A stretch of 33,621 nt of DNA from Chitinispirillaceae bacterium (GTDB lineage: Bacteria > Fibrobacterota > Chitinivibrionia > Chitinivibrionales > Chitinispirillaceae): contig JAFGIN010000198.1 of assembly GCA_016929595.1 (NCBI GenBank), positions 1-33,621 on the forward strand, in the 5' to 3' direction. Shown here piece by piece: positions 1-6,641 of the stretch (within the stretch, counting starts at the first letter, position 1; each line of letters begins with the position of its first letter). The position numbers were made by a program, and so were the translations under genes. A model generated the notes under the pieces. It made no database searches. It was not told the origin of the DNA and was given only the letters and a program-made list of their open reading frames with translations.

Positions 1-50
1 CATCCTTCCCCCGTTAACGGGGGAAGGTGCCGAAGGCGGATGGGGGAAAA
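1..50. repeat. GC-rich palindromic (REP-like) element at left edge
   Basis: Positions 4-27 form a perfect 24-base palindrome (half-site CCTTCCCCCGTT). It is followed by a GC-rich tail containing CGAAGGCGGATGGGGG. The composition contrasts sharply with the AT-rich flanks. Elements of this look are often dispersed intergenic repeats in bacterial genomes, but no second copy occurs in this window, so the repeat status is inferred. The element may extend beyond the left edge. Confidence 0.45.
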
Positions 51-159
51 TCAGATCTATTCGCGATATACTATGTCGCTATGTATAGACAGCTCAAAAA
101 ACTCTATTTCGGAATTTTCTTTTAATAAATCTTGGTAGATAAGCTTTTATTTTATACAA

Positions 160-183
160 CGGGATGAATACAGCTTCATCCCG
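160..183 (-). terminator. Hairpin after the DUF4861-like gene, probable terminator
   Basis: CGGGATGAA and TTCATCCCG form a perfect 9-base-pair stem around a 6-base loop. The hairpin starts about 25 bases past the stop codon at 209 on the minus strand. On that strand it is followed by a T/A-rich stretch rather than a clean T run. It is therefore a plausible but not textbook intrinsic terminator. Confidence 0.5.
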
Positions 184-208
184 CTACGAAAGATACGGTT
201 TGTAAATA

Positions 209-1357
209 TCAACGGGTACTTCCGTCAAACCTTTTTTTTGCTATTTCAATTCCATCACCAGATTTTAAAATGTACACACCTCTGGCTTTTTTGTATAATG
301 AACCATCCTGAGCTTGTATGCCGCTGACAGTTCTTCCGGATAGAGAAAAAAACGCTCCTGGATTACATTTTAAGTTTGTTGGTTTCTCAGAGATATGCAA
401 CGGAGCAGGTTTTTGCAATATTGCGTTTATATCAGTTGTAGCTACAAGAGTCTTTTTCCAGTCAGAATTCCTGAACAACGGGTTGTCTTCCCGTGCCCAA
501 CTATAAACCATTGACCAGCGAACTTTCATCTGTTCATCAGGCTTGAGAACCATACCATAATTGACCGTTCTATCTTTAACAAATGAATCGAAAAAAGGTT
601 TTTCAGTATATATTGCCATCAACAGGGTGTCAGCAAACCCTTCCTGCAACCCACCCTGTTTTCCCAGTGTAGCCAGAAGTGGAGGATCCTGCTGTTCGGT
701 GAGTTGTATAGTGTTTCTATTGGGATTACTGGTATTGTCACGGTGATTGGTCATTCCAACCACCACCTTTCCTGTATAATTCCCTGTAATAGCAACTTCG
801 CAATGCGTAGGACGTTCATTAACATTTGTAGTGATTGTCCATGAAACCGTAATTTTATTTCCATTTCCGATATTCCATCCATGATATCTCACCTGCACTT
901 TGGGTGTCTGTACTGATGAATCCAGAATCGTAACCACAAGACTGTCAAGGTTTTCCGGCAACTGTGGGTTTAGCCAGCTATTATTATTTAAAAGACGAAA
1001 TGAACCAAGTCCCATAGATGAACCAATTTTCAGAATATCTGTTCCCCATGGATAATCTGTATGTTCATCAACAGATGGATCAACGAAATGTTGCAGAATT
1101 GCACCATCATTTTTCTTTCCAATTACATCAACGGCATTCCGATCGCCATTGTCAACATAAAAACGGTACGCACTATACTTGTTTTCCCATGCGGGTCCTT
1201 CGAGATAGCCGAAATAGTGATGTTCAGCAGTTGTTGGAACCTTGTGGTAACCAAGTCTTTTTCCATTTTGATAAAGTACCGCTCCGTTTGGATCTGCAAA
1301 CGAAACCAGGTATCCAGACAACATAACTGTAGAAAACCATAGACTCAACTTGTTCAC
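209..1357 (-). CDS. Secreted DUF4861-like protein with T9SS-type C-terminal sorting tail
   Basis: A 382-residue exported protein. Residues 1 to about 21 form a signal peptide. The body contains YFGYLEGPAWENKYSAYRFY, followed by an RNAVDVIGKK segment and a WGTDILKIGSSMGLGS segment. This pattern recalls DUF4861 proteins, often found beside polysaccharide-degrading enzymes, so a carbohydrate-related periplasmic or surface role is likely but unproven. The last 45 residues (FFSLSGRTVSG, then GVYILKSGDG and KKRF) resemble the Por secretion tail that directs substrates to the type IX system. The start is GTG (minus strand), chosen because GGGGGAA lies 6 bases upstream and the signal peptide follows at once. 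No neighbour suggests a substrate. The DUF4861 match is from memory; the tail is more certain. Confidence 0.7.
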   Translation of the reverse strand: MNKLSLWFSTVMLSGYLVSFADPNGAVLYQNGKRLGYHKVPTTAEHHYFGYLEGPAWENKYSAYRFYVDNGDRNAVDVIGKKNDGAILQHFVDPSVDEHTDYPWGTDILKIGSSMGLGSFRLLNNNSWLNPQLPENLDSLVVTILDSSVQTPKVQVRYHGWNIGNGNKITVSWTITTNVNERPTHCEVAITGNYTGKVVVGMTNHRDNTSNPNRNTIQLTEQQDPPLLATLGKQGGLQEGFADTLLMAIYTEKPFFDSFVKDRTVNYGMVLKPDEQMKVRWSMVYSWAREDNPLFRNSDWKKTLVATTDINAILQKPAPLHISEKPTNLKCNPGAFFSLSGRTVSGIQAQDGSLYKKARGVYILKSGDGIEIAKKRFDGSTR

Positions 1358-1750
1358 GAATTTCCCCCTGAAAAAAAGACACCTTATAGAAGTTAATTGC
1401 TAAACCATCTCGTAATTATCACCCTTAACCAGAATACTCAGAATGGAACAATCAGATTACCGCTCAACCTGTTGCCGAACCAGTAATGAATTACTACAGA
1501 CTTTCGCAAACTACGACTATTAATATAAATCTAACCATAGTCAAATTGCATATATCATCAAAAATACTCTTCGCATCTTTCCCCCTGCCACATTGCCACT
1601 CGCCAGAATTAGCTCCTATAGAAAATATATTATTGCTTGTATTTATGGTATCTAAAGCGAGGGCAACGGTTTATCCAGGGTGAAAATATTCACAGGCCCT
1701 AACTTCCATGCTTTTTTTAATGCCCGATTTTTTAAAACAGGGTATAATTT

Positions 1751-1774
1751 AATCCGGTATTAAAATTCCGGATT
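1751..1774. promoter_or_regulatory. Inverted repeat, candidate activator (enhancer-binding protein) site
   Basis: AATCCGG at 1751-1757 and CCGGATT at 1768-1774 are perfect 7-base inverted arms separated by 10 AT-rich bases. The site lies about 65-90 bases upstream of the -24 element at 1840. That is within the usual range for sigma-54 activator sites. The assignment is positional inference. Confidence 0.35.
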
Positions 1775-1839
1775 TCAAAGTCCCCAGTCATCTTCCTTTC
1801 CTTCAACAGAGATAGCTGAGTACTTTGAAAAAAAACGAG

Positions 1840-1854
1840 TGGCATACAAATTGC
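1840..1854 (+). promoter_or_regulatory. Sigma-54 (RpoN) -24/-12 promoter for the VOC gene
   Basis: The sequence TGGCATACAAATTGC matches the sigma-54 consensus TGGCAYR-N4-TTGC at every fixed position, with GG and GC 10 bases apart, and a T run follows. Transcription would begin near 1866, leaving a leader of about 40 bases before the ATG at 1907. The location directly upstream of a correctly oriented gene adds support. Confidence 0.65.
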
Positions 1855-1906
1855 TTTTTTTAATAAAGTTTTAAATCATTATGGGTTACATTTTGTCGGA
1901 GCGTTT

Positions 1907-2320
1907 ATGATCTCATACTATAAAAATCCTGTTGTCTGGTTTGAAATTCCTGTAACAGACATCAGGCGTGCAAGCTCATTTTATGAAAATGTTTTTGGAT
2001 ACACAATCTCCTATAAAGAAGATACAACAGTTAAAATGGGTACCTTCTCGATGTTTAATGCTCCAGGTATTTCTGGTGCACTTATACAGGTAGACGGGTA
2101 CATTCCACATCATTCTGGAACGGTCGTATACTTTTCCGTTCTGGATATCGCAAATACGCTTGAAAAAGTCAGTGAGAATGGCGGCAGAGTGCTGATTCCA
2201 AAGACATTCACTAATGACGGGTTTATTGCTCATTTTGAGGATTCAGAAGGAAATCAGATCGGAGTTTACTCATCAAGTCTAACCAGAACAGATATAGAGA
2301 CACTATCAAAAACAGCATGA
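1907..2320 (+). CDS. VOC family (glyoxalase/bleomycin-resistance fold) protein
   Basis: A 137-residue cytoplasmic protein of the vicinal oxygen chelate superfamily. The N-terminus VWFEIPVTDIRRASSFYENV is the typical first beta-alpha module of this fold, and FIAHFEDSEGNQIGVYSS is the typical closing strand. Two beta-alpha-beta modules fit the length. The first metal-ligand position carries Glu (WFEIP) rather than the His of glyoxalase I, so lactoylglutathione lyase activity should not be assumed. Members of this subgroup are mostly uncharacterised. A GGAG Shine-Dalgarno lies about 8 bases before the ATG. The gene stands alone behind a consensus sigma-54 promoter, suggesting activation by an enhancer-binding protein under some stress or nutrient signal (inference). 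Confidence 0.85.
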   Translation: MISYYKNPVVWFEIPVTDIRRASSFYENVFGYTISYKEDTTVKMGTFSMFNAPGISGALIQVDGYIPHHSGTVVYFSVLDIANTLEKVSENGGRVLIPKTFTNDGFIAHFEDSEGNQIGVYSSSLTRTDIETLSKTA

Positions 2321-2524
2321 TTAAAAACTCTGCAACGCTAAAAGCCTCATATTCACTAAGTTATATAAAATGGCTATCAACATACTTGTAAAACGTTGAG
2401 TTAAAATGGTATTTTAACAACGGAAATTTGAAGTATCGAATATCGGGAGTTCCCATATAATTCCCTGAGTGCTCACATTTCAGTTTTATCAATAATCAAT
2501 AAAACAATAAAGGTCTGTAAAACA

Positions 2525-3280
2525 ATGAAGGTAATAATACTTGTAGCTGGTTACAACACCCGACTCCTCAAGCTTACCAATAATGTTCCGAAAGCACTTC
2601 TGCGGATTGCCGGAACTCCCATTATTGAAAAAATTCTTGAGAAAGCATTACAAGTAGAAAGTCTTACAGAGGTATTTCTTGTCAGTAACTCAAAATTTTA
2701 TCCACAATTCGATGAATGGCTGAAACGGTTTATCTCTTCCAACCCGGGGTTACCCCCGATTTCGCTGATAGATGATGGTACATCATCAAACGAAACCAGG
2801 CTCGGAGCTGTTGGCGACGTTGTTTTCGTTCTTCAAAAGAAGATGATCGATGAAGACATTATGCTGTTTGCTTGTGATAATCTTTTTGAAGCAGATCTCA
2901 ACGCTTTCTATACTCTGAGCCGGGAGAAAAGTGCATCAATCGTTGCCGGCTATCGATTTGACTCCATTGACGATGTAAGGAATAAATTTGGAGTGATGCA
3001 GATAGCTGAGGACGGCCGCGTTTTAGCCTTTCAGGAAAAACCTGAAAATCCGCTTTCGTCAATTGCGGCAACCGCAATGTACGTTTTCAGAAAAGAGCAC
3101 CTGTCACACATTCTCTCTTTAGGAACCCGAAAAAGCGAAAAAGAGATCAACCTTGGAGAGACTATTATTCATCTTCTTGCCAGTGATGCACGTATTTATT
3201 GTGACTTTGTTGATTCATGGTTTGACATTGGCTCTCCGGATGATCTTAAAAAGGCCGAGGAGTATTTTCGGTTAGCCTGA
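2525..3280 (+). CDS. Sugar-phosphate nucleotidyltransferase
   Basis: A 251-residue GT-A-fold nucleotidyltransferase of the RmlA/GlmU N-terminal type, which makes NDP-sugars from NTP and sugar 1-phosphate. The N-terminal signature is LVAGYNTRLLKLTNNVPKAL; the usual GxGTR...PK motif is present with Asn in place of the second Gly, as in AGYATRL-type relatives. Further support comes from ACDNLFEADL near residue 118 (metal-binding Asp) and FGVMQIAEDGRVLAFQEKPE (substrate loop). The C-terminal part is short and lacks a left-handed beta-helix, so it is not bifunctional. The sugar specificity cannot be read. It converges on rfbD, which acts on dTDP-sugars, making a dTDP- or CDP-sugar role attractive but unproven. 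Confidence 0.85.
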   Translation: MKVIILVAGYNTRLLKLTNNVPKALLRIAGTPIIEKILEKALQVESLTEVFLVSNSKFYPQFDEWLKRFISSNPGLPPISLIDDGTSSNETRLGAVGDVVFVLQKKMIDEDIMLFACDNLFEADLNAFYTLSREKSASIVAGYRFDSIDDVRNKFGVMQIAEDGRVLAFQEKPENPLSSIAATAMYVFRKEHLSHILSLGTRKSEKEINLGETIIHLLASDARIYCDFVDSWFDIGSPDDLKKAEEYFRLA

Positions 3281-3357
3281 GTAACCCGGATAAAAGTCCT
3301 GTGGATCAGATTGATGTTACTTCCTCAATATTTCAGCAACAGCAACGTTTTGCCACA

Positions 3358-4233
3358 TTATGCCCTTTTGAGGAGATACTCCTTCACACTTGTGCGCCAG
3401 TCAGGAATTTTATATCCAAGCGCTGACTGAATTTTCTCATTTGACATGACGGTAAATGATGCACGTTTCGCTGCGGTTTTAAAAGTTGACATAGGCACAG
3501 GGATTATAATATTGTCTTTTTCAAGAGTCTCCATTACAAATCGACACCACTCATACCGTGAGCAGTAGTTTGAATTGGTGAGATGAAATAATCCGCTCTC
3601 ATTCTTTTCCAACAGTGTCAATGTTGCCTTAACCATCTCTTTTACACTTGTAGGCACTGATGCTTCATCACTGCTGATTTTAAGTATCCTGTTCTTTTCA
3701 GACCATCCAAGCAGTTTATAGATAAAATTCTGTGTACCATCTCCATATACCCAACTTGTTCGCAGTACCAGTGATTTGCATCCGGAATCAAGCACCGCCT
3801 GCTCTCCGGCCGCTTTTGACATTCCATATACATTCAACGGATCCGGCTTATCAGTTTCTCTGTACAGATCCTCTTTTTTACCATTAAAAACATAATCGGT
3901 ACCGTAATGAACGATACGGCAGTTCCTTGTTTTACAGATATCTGCCATGTTTTTAACAGATTTATGGTTTACAAGATCGGCGATTTCCTGATTAGTTTCG
4001 GCATCATCAACAGCGTTATACGCAGCACAGTTAATGACTATTGATGGCTCAAGAGAATCAATGGTTTTTGCAATCGAATCAAATTGAGTGATATTACAAT
4101 CTTTCTCATCAGGCGCAAAAAAGTTGATATCTCTTTGGGCCAGTTCGTACTGAAAGGCTTTTCCCAATTGACCGGCAGAACCTGCTATTAAGATTTTTTC
4201 CCTCTTAAGGTTCTCAAATGTCTGAATTTCCAT
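3358..4233 (-). CDS. rfbD: dTDP-4-dehydrorhamnose reductase (RmlD/RfbD family)
   Basis: A 291-residue extended short-chain dehydrogenase that reduces dTDP-4-dehydro-L-rhamnose to dTDP-L-rhamnose with NAD(P)H for cell-envelope glycans. It shows the Rossmann motif GSAGQLG (about residues 18-24), then NCAAYNAVDDAE, the RmlD block TDYVFNG, and the catalytic YGMSK tyrosine/lysine pair near residue 140. The open frame extends upstream to 4437 but that part overlaps the SemiSWEET gene antiframe; the ATG at 4233 is chosen because GGAG lies 8 bases upstream and family homology begins there. It follows the SemiSWEET gene after 26 bases and is probably co-transcribed. The rmlA, rmlB and rmlC genes are not adjacent, except for the convergent nucleotidyltransferase, so exact substrate is inferred. 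Confidence 0.85.
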   Translation of the reverse strand: MEIQTFENLKREKILIAGSAGQLGKAFQYELAQRDINFFAPDEKDCNITQFDSIAKTIDSLEPSIVINCAAYNAVDDAETNQEIADLVNHKSVKNMADICKTRNCRIVHYGTDYVFNGKKEDLYRETDKPDPLNVYGMSKAAGEQAVLDSGCKSLVLRTSWVYGDGTQNFIYKLLGWSEKNRILKISSDEASVPTSVKEMVKATLTLLEKNESGLFHLTNSNYCSRYEWCRFVMETLEKDNIIIPVPMSTFKTAAKRASFTVMSNEKIQSALGYKIPDWRTSVKEYLLKRA

Positions 4234-4259
4234 GCAGTATCTCCGAAAAAAGTGAAACT

Positions 4260-4514
4260 TTATTTGTAAATTGCTTTGAACACCAGTATGGTGCATGCAA
4301 ATATCAGAGTCATTCCATTGGCTATTATCACGGGCCACTCTTTTATCATGAGACCGTAGACCAGCCAGAACAGGACACCTATTGTAAAGAGCACAAACAT
4401 ACCCAGTGAAATATCTTTTGTAGAGCGGGTTTTCCAAACCTGGATAACCTGTGGTAGAAAAGATATTGTGGTGAATGTGCCCCCAATCAATCCAAATAAT
4501 GAAACAAGTTTCAT
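4260..4514 (-). CDS. SemiSWEET-type small sugar transporter (PQ-loop)
   Basis: An 84-residue integral membrane protein with three hydrophobic helices (about residues 5-22, 36-54 and 60-80). The first helix ends in the PQ-loop signature FLPQV and continues QVWKTRSTKDISLGMF, typical of bacterial SemiSWEETs. These assemble as dimers and passively carry small sugars across the inner membrane. Length is normal for the family (about 85-95 residues). The ATG at 4514 is preferred over a longer frame from 4547 because AGGAA sits upstream and the extra 11 residues are polar. It lies just upstream of rfbD on the same strand. Sugar specificity is unknown. Confidence 0.85.
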   Translation of the reverse strand: MKLVSLFGLIGGTFTTISFLPQVIQVWKTRSTKDISLGMFVLFTIGVLFWLVYGLMIKEWPVIIANGMTLIFACTILVFKAIYK

Positions 4515-4615
4515 AAAGTAACTATTCCTGTTTAATGAGAGTAGCAAAACGACTTCGAATTAAATATCTGTCGATCAATATACTTTATGCCTGTATTCCA
4601 ATGACAGTTTGTGTA

Positions 4616-5644
4616 TCACACACCTCCTGCGCATTTGTAGCATATTTCATTTCGCAGCTCATTGTCCTCAAAAAAAAGCCGCACATTTTCCAGGGTCGTA
4701 TTCACAATACTCTCAAGCGCTTCCCGGGTAAAAAAAGCCTGGTGAGAGGTAACGATTACATTGGGAAATGTCATTAGACGTGCAAGAACATCATCACCGA
4801 TCGGTTCAGCAGAAAAATCTTCAAAGAAAAAATCACCCTCCTCCTCATACACATCAAGACCGGCAGAACCAACGCTATGATTTTTCAACCCCTCTATAAG
4901 CGCCCTTGTATTTATCAGTTTGCCGCGCCCTGTGTTAATGATCATCACCCCTTTTTTCAGCCGGGAAATAGAATCGTTATTTATCATATGAACATTTTCG
5001 GGTGTAAGGGGGCAGTGAAGTGAAATAATGTCAGACTCCCGGTACAAATATTCGAGATCAACATACTCAATACCCTCTTTTGATTCAAAATTACGATCGG
5101 GATAGAGATCAAATGCAAGTACCTTCATACCAAAACCCTTCATGATACCTGCCAAAGCCTTTCCGATCTTACCAGTACCTATAATTCCAATAGTCTTACC
5201 ATACATGTCAAATCCAAGCAAACCGCTAATCGCGAAGTTATTATCCCGTGTTCTGAAATATGCGCGGTGGGTTTTTCTGTTCAATGCCATCATTAACGCA
5301 ACCGCATGTTCTGCTACTGCATGCGGTGAATAAGCCGGAACTCTGACGACATGAATTTTCTGGAAAACCGATCTGAGATCGACATTATTGAATCCTGCCG
5401 AACGTAACGCCAGAAGTTTTACACGGTTTTCAACGAGAATCGATGCAACTTCAGGCGTAACTATATCATTAACAAAAACACAAACCGCATCAAACCCTTT
5501 AGTGAGCTGTGCTGTGTCTTCAGTAAGATGTGGTGCAAAATAGTGAATATCAAAATTGAACTTTTTCTCATTGGCATTAATTCTTTCAAAATACTCTCGA
5601 TCATATGGTTTTGAATCAAACATGGCAATTTTTATTCTTTTCAT
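4616..5644 (-). CDS. ldhA: D-lactate dehydrogenase (LdhA-type 2-hydroxyacid dehydrogenase)
   Basis: A 342-residue NAD-dependent D-2-hydroxyacid dehydrogenase that reduces pyruvate to D-lactate during fermentation. Visible parts are the NAD-binding IGIIGTGKIGKALAGI (about residues 145-160), the catalytic Arg in INTGRGK, the catalytic Glu within LDVYEEEGDFFFEDFS, and the catalytic His in TSHQAFFT. The VYEEEGDFFFED block is the hallmark of fermentative LdhA rather than phosphoglycerate dehydrogenase. The start at 5644 is chosen over the longer frame (5686) because GGAGGGG lies immediately upstream. It is divergent from a Crp/Fnr-type regulator across 229 bases, which contain a degenerate FNR-like box at 5772-5785. 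This suggests oxygen- or redox-linked control (inference). Confidence 0.92.
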   Translation of the reverse strand: MKRIKIAMFDSKPYDREYFERINANEKKFNFDIHYFAPHLTEDTAQLTKGFDAVCVFVNDIVTPEVASILVENRVKLLALRSAGFNNVDLRSVFQKIHVVRVPAYSPHAVAEHAVALMMALNRKTHRAYFRTRDNNFAISGLLGFDMYGKTIGIIGTGKIGKALAGIMKGFGMKVLAFDLYPDRNFESKEGIEYVDLEYLYRESDIISLHCPLTPENVHMINNDSISRLKKGVMIINTGRGKLINTRALIEGLKNHSVGSAGLDVYEEEGDFFFEDFSAEPIGDDVLARLMTFPNVIVTSHQAFFTREALESIVNTTLENVRLFFEDNELRNEICYKCAGGV

Positions 5645-5771
5645 AACTCCCCTCCGACTAATTTGTTTCAAAAATAACTCAGACAAATATACGCAACTTT
5701 AATACCCTATTGAAAATTTCACCAGTTTCAAGAATATTTCGTTACTCTTAATAAAATGGTTAATTTTTCTA

Positions 5772-5785
5772 TTGATCTGAATACA
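5772..5785. promoter_or_regulatory. Degenerate Crp/Fnr-type box between ldhA and its divergent regulator
   Basis: TTGAT-CTGA-ATACA matches 8 of 10 fixed positions of the FNR-type site TTGAT-N4-ATCAA. It lies near the middle of the 229-base divergent region. A second inverted pair, TTGAAA (5710-5715) and TTTCAA (5726-5731), lies closer to ldhA. Chance matches of this quality are possible in AT-rich DNA. Confidence 0.3.
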
Positions 5786-5873
5786 GTTTTACAACTAATT
5801 TCACAAATGCTTTTGAAACTTTTTAAAATGGGGTTGCTATGAAGGCTTAAATTGAGTATTTCTTTAGTTATAC

Positions 5874-6515
5874 ATGGATATACTCAAATTTATAGAACAT
5901 GCGGATTTTTTTGAAAGCGCATCTGATTCAAGTAAAAAAATGCTTGCAGAGATCTGTATTCCAAAACCGATTACCAAAAAGATGGTAATCTTTACTGAGG
6001 GCGAGTTCGGGTCGGCATTCTATCTTCTGGCTACCGGAAGTGTCTCCCTGCACAAAAACGCGCCATCAGGGAAAGAGATTATGCTCAAAATAGTCCAACC
6101 CGGGGAAATTTTCGCGGAAGTTATACTTTTTGAACAAAATAGTTATCCCGTTACAGCAGTCTGTGTTAAGTCGGGAGTACTGTTCTCCATTCCGAAGCAT
6201 CAGTTCTACTGTTTACTCAATAACGAGGTATTTCGAAATGACTTTCTTTCGATGTTAATGAGAAAACAGCGTTATCTTACAGAAAAAATAAGATATCTCA
6301 CGATGCATGATGTTGAGGACAGGTTTTTCCAGTTTTTTAACGAGCATTATGGAAGTGAAAAGAAAATCAGATTAACATTTTCAAAGAAAGATATAGCATC
6401 TGCAATAGGTGCAACACCAGAAACATTTTCCCGTTTGCTTAACCGTTTGACCAACGAAGGGAAAATTACCATTGACGATACCTATCTTCTCATCAACATC
6501 AATCAAAACACCTGA
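5874..6515 (+). CDS. Crp/Fnr family transcriptional regulator
   Basis: A 213-residue regulator with an N-terminal cyclic-nucleotide-binding-like beta-barrel (about residues 10-125), a dimerisation helix, and a C-terminal winged helix-turn-helix whose recognition part reads KDIASAIGATPETFSRLLNR (about residues 167-186). The effector site differs from Crp: the phosphate-binding Arg of the RSA motif is replaced in NSYPVTAVC, so cAMP binding is unlikely. There is no N-terminal cysteine cluster, so it is not an FNR with a 4Fe-4S cluster. It is closer in style to Dnr/Nnr-type or orphan members. Its divergence from ldhA suggests that it controls fermentation genes and perhaps itself. The ligand is unknown. 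Confidence 0.88.
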   Translation: MDILKFIEHADFFESASDSSKKMLAEICIPKPITKKMVIFTEGEFGSAFYLLATGSVSLHKNAPSGKEIMLKIVQPGEIFAEVILFEQNSYPVTAVCVKSGVLFSIPKHQFYCLLNNEVFRNDFLSMLMRKQRYLTEKIRYLTMHDVEDRFFQFFNEHYGSEKKIRLTFSKKDIASAIGATPETFSRLLNRLTNEGKITIDDTYLLININQNT

Positions 6516-6641
6516 CCGTCCATCCTGAAAAAAAGGAATTACAACAACTGGACGAAATAGTATAATTAGACTTTAATGCAATGATTTTAAACGAATAAAA
6601 CAACTGTGAAAATCCTGAAATCACTATGAAAGGAAACTATC

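Larger units (their letters stand above)
1358..1906. other. Intergenic stretch with a possible transposase relic and a regulatory end
   Basis: These 549 bases hold no convincing gene. In the plus-strand frame around 1579-1635 the translation reads LPHCHSPELAPIENI, which resembles the conserved 'LPPYSPELNPIE' segment of IS630-family transposases. It has no open frame or terminal repeats around it, so at most it is a worn fragment. The right end (1751-1854) carries an inverted repeat and a sigma-54-type promoter, listed separately. Confidence 0.4.

Noticed and set aside
4234-4437. 68-residue N-terminal extension of rfbD
   Set aside because: It lies antiframe over the SemiSWEET gene, and family homology plus a Shine-Dalgarno place the start at 4233.
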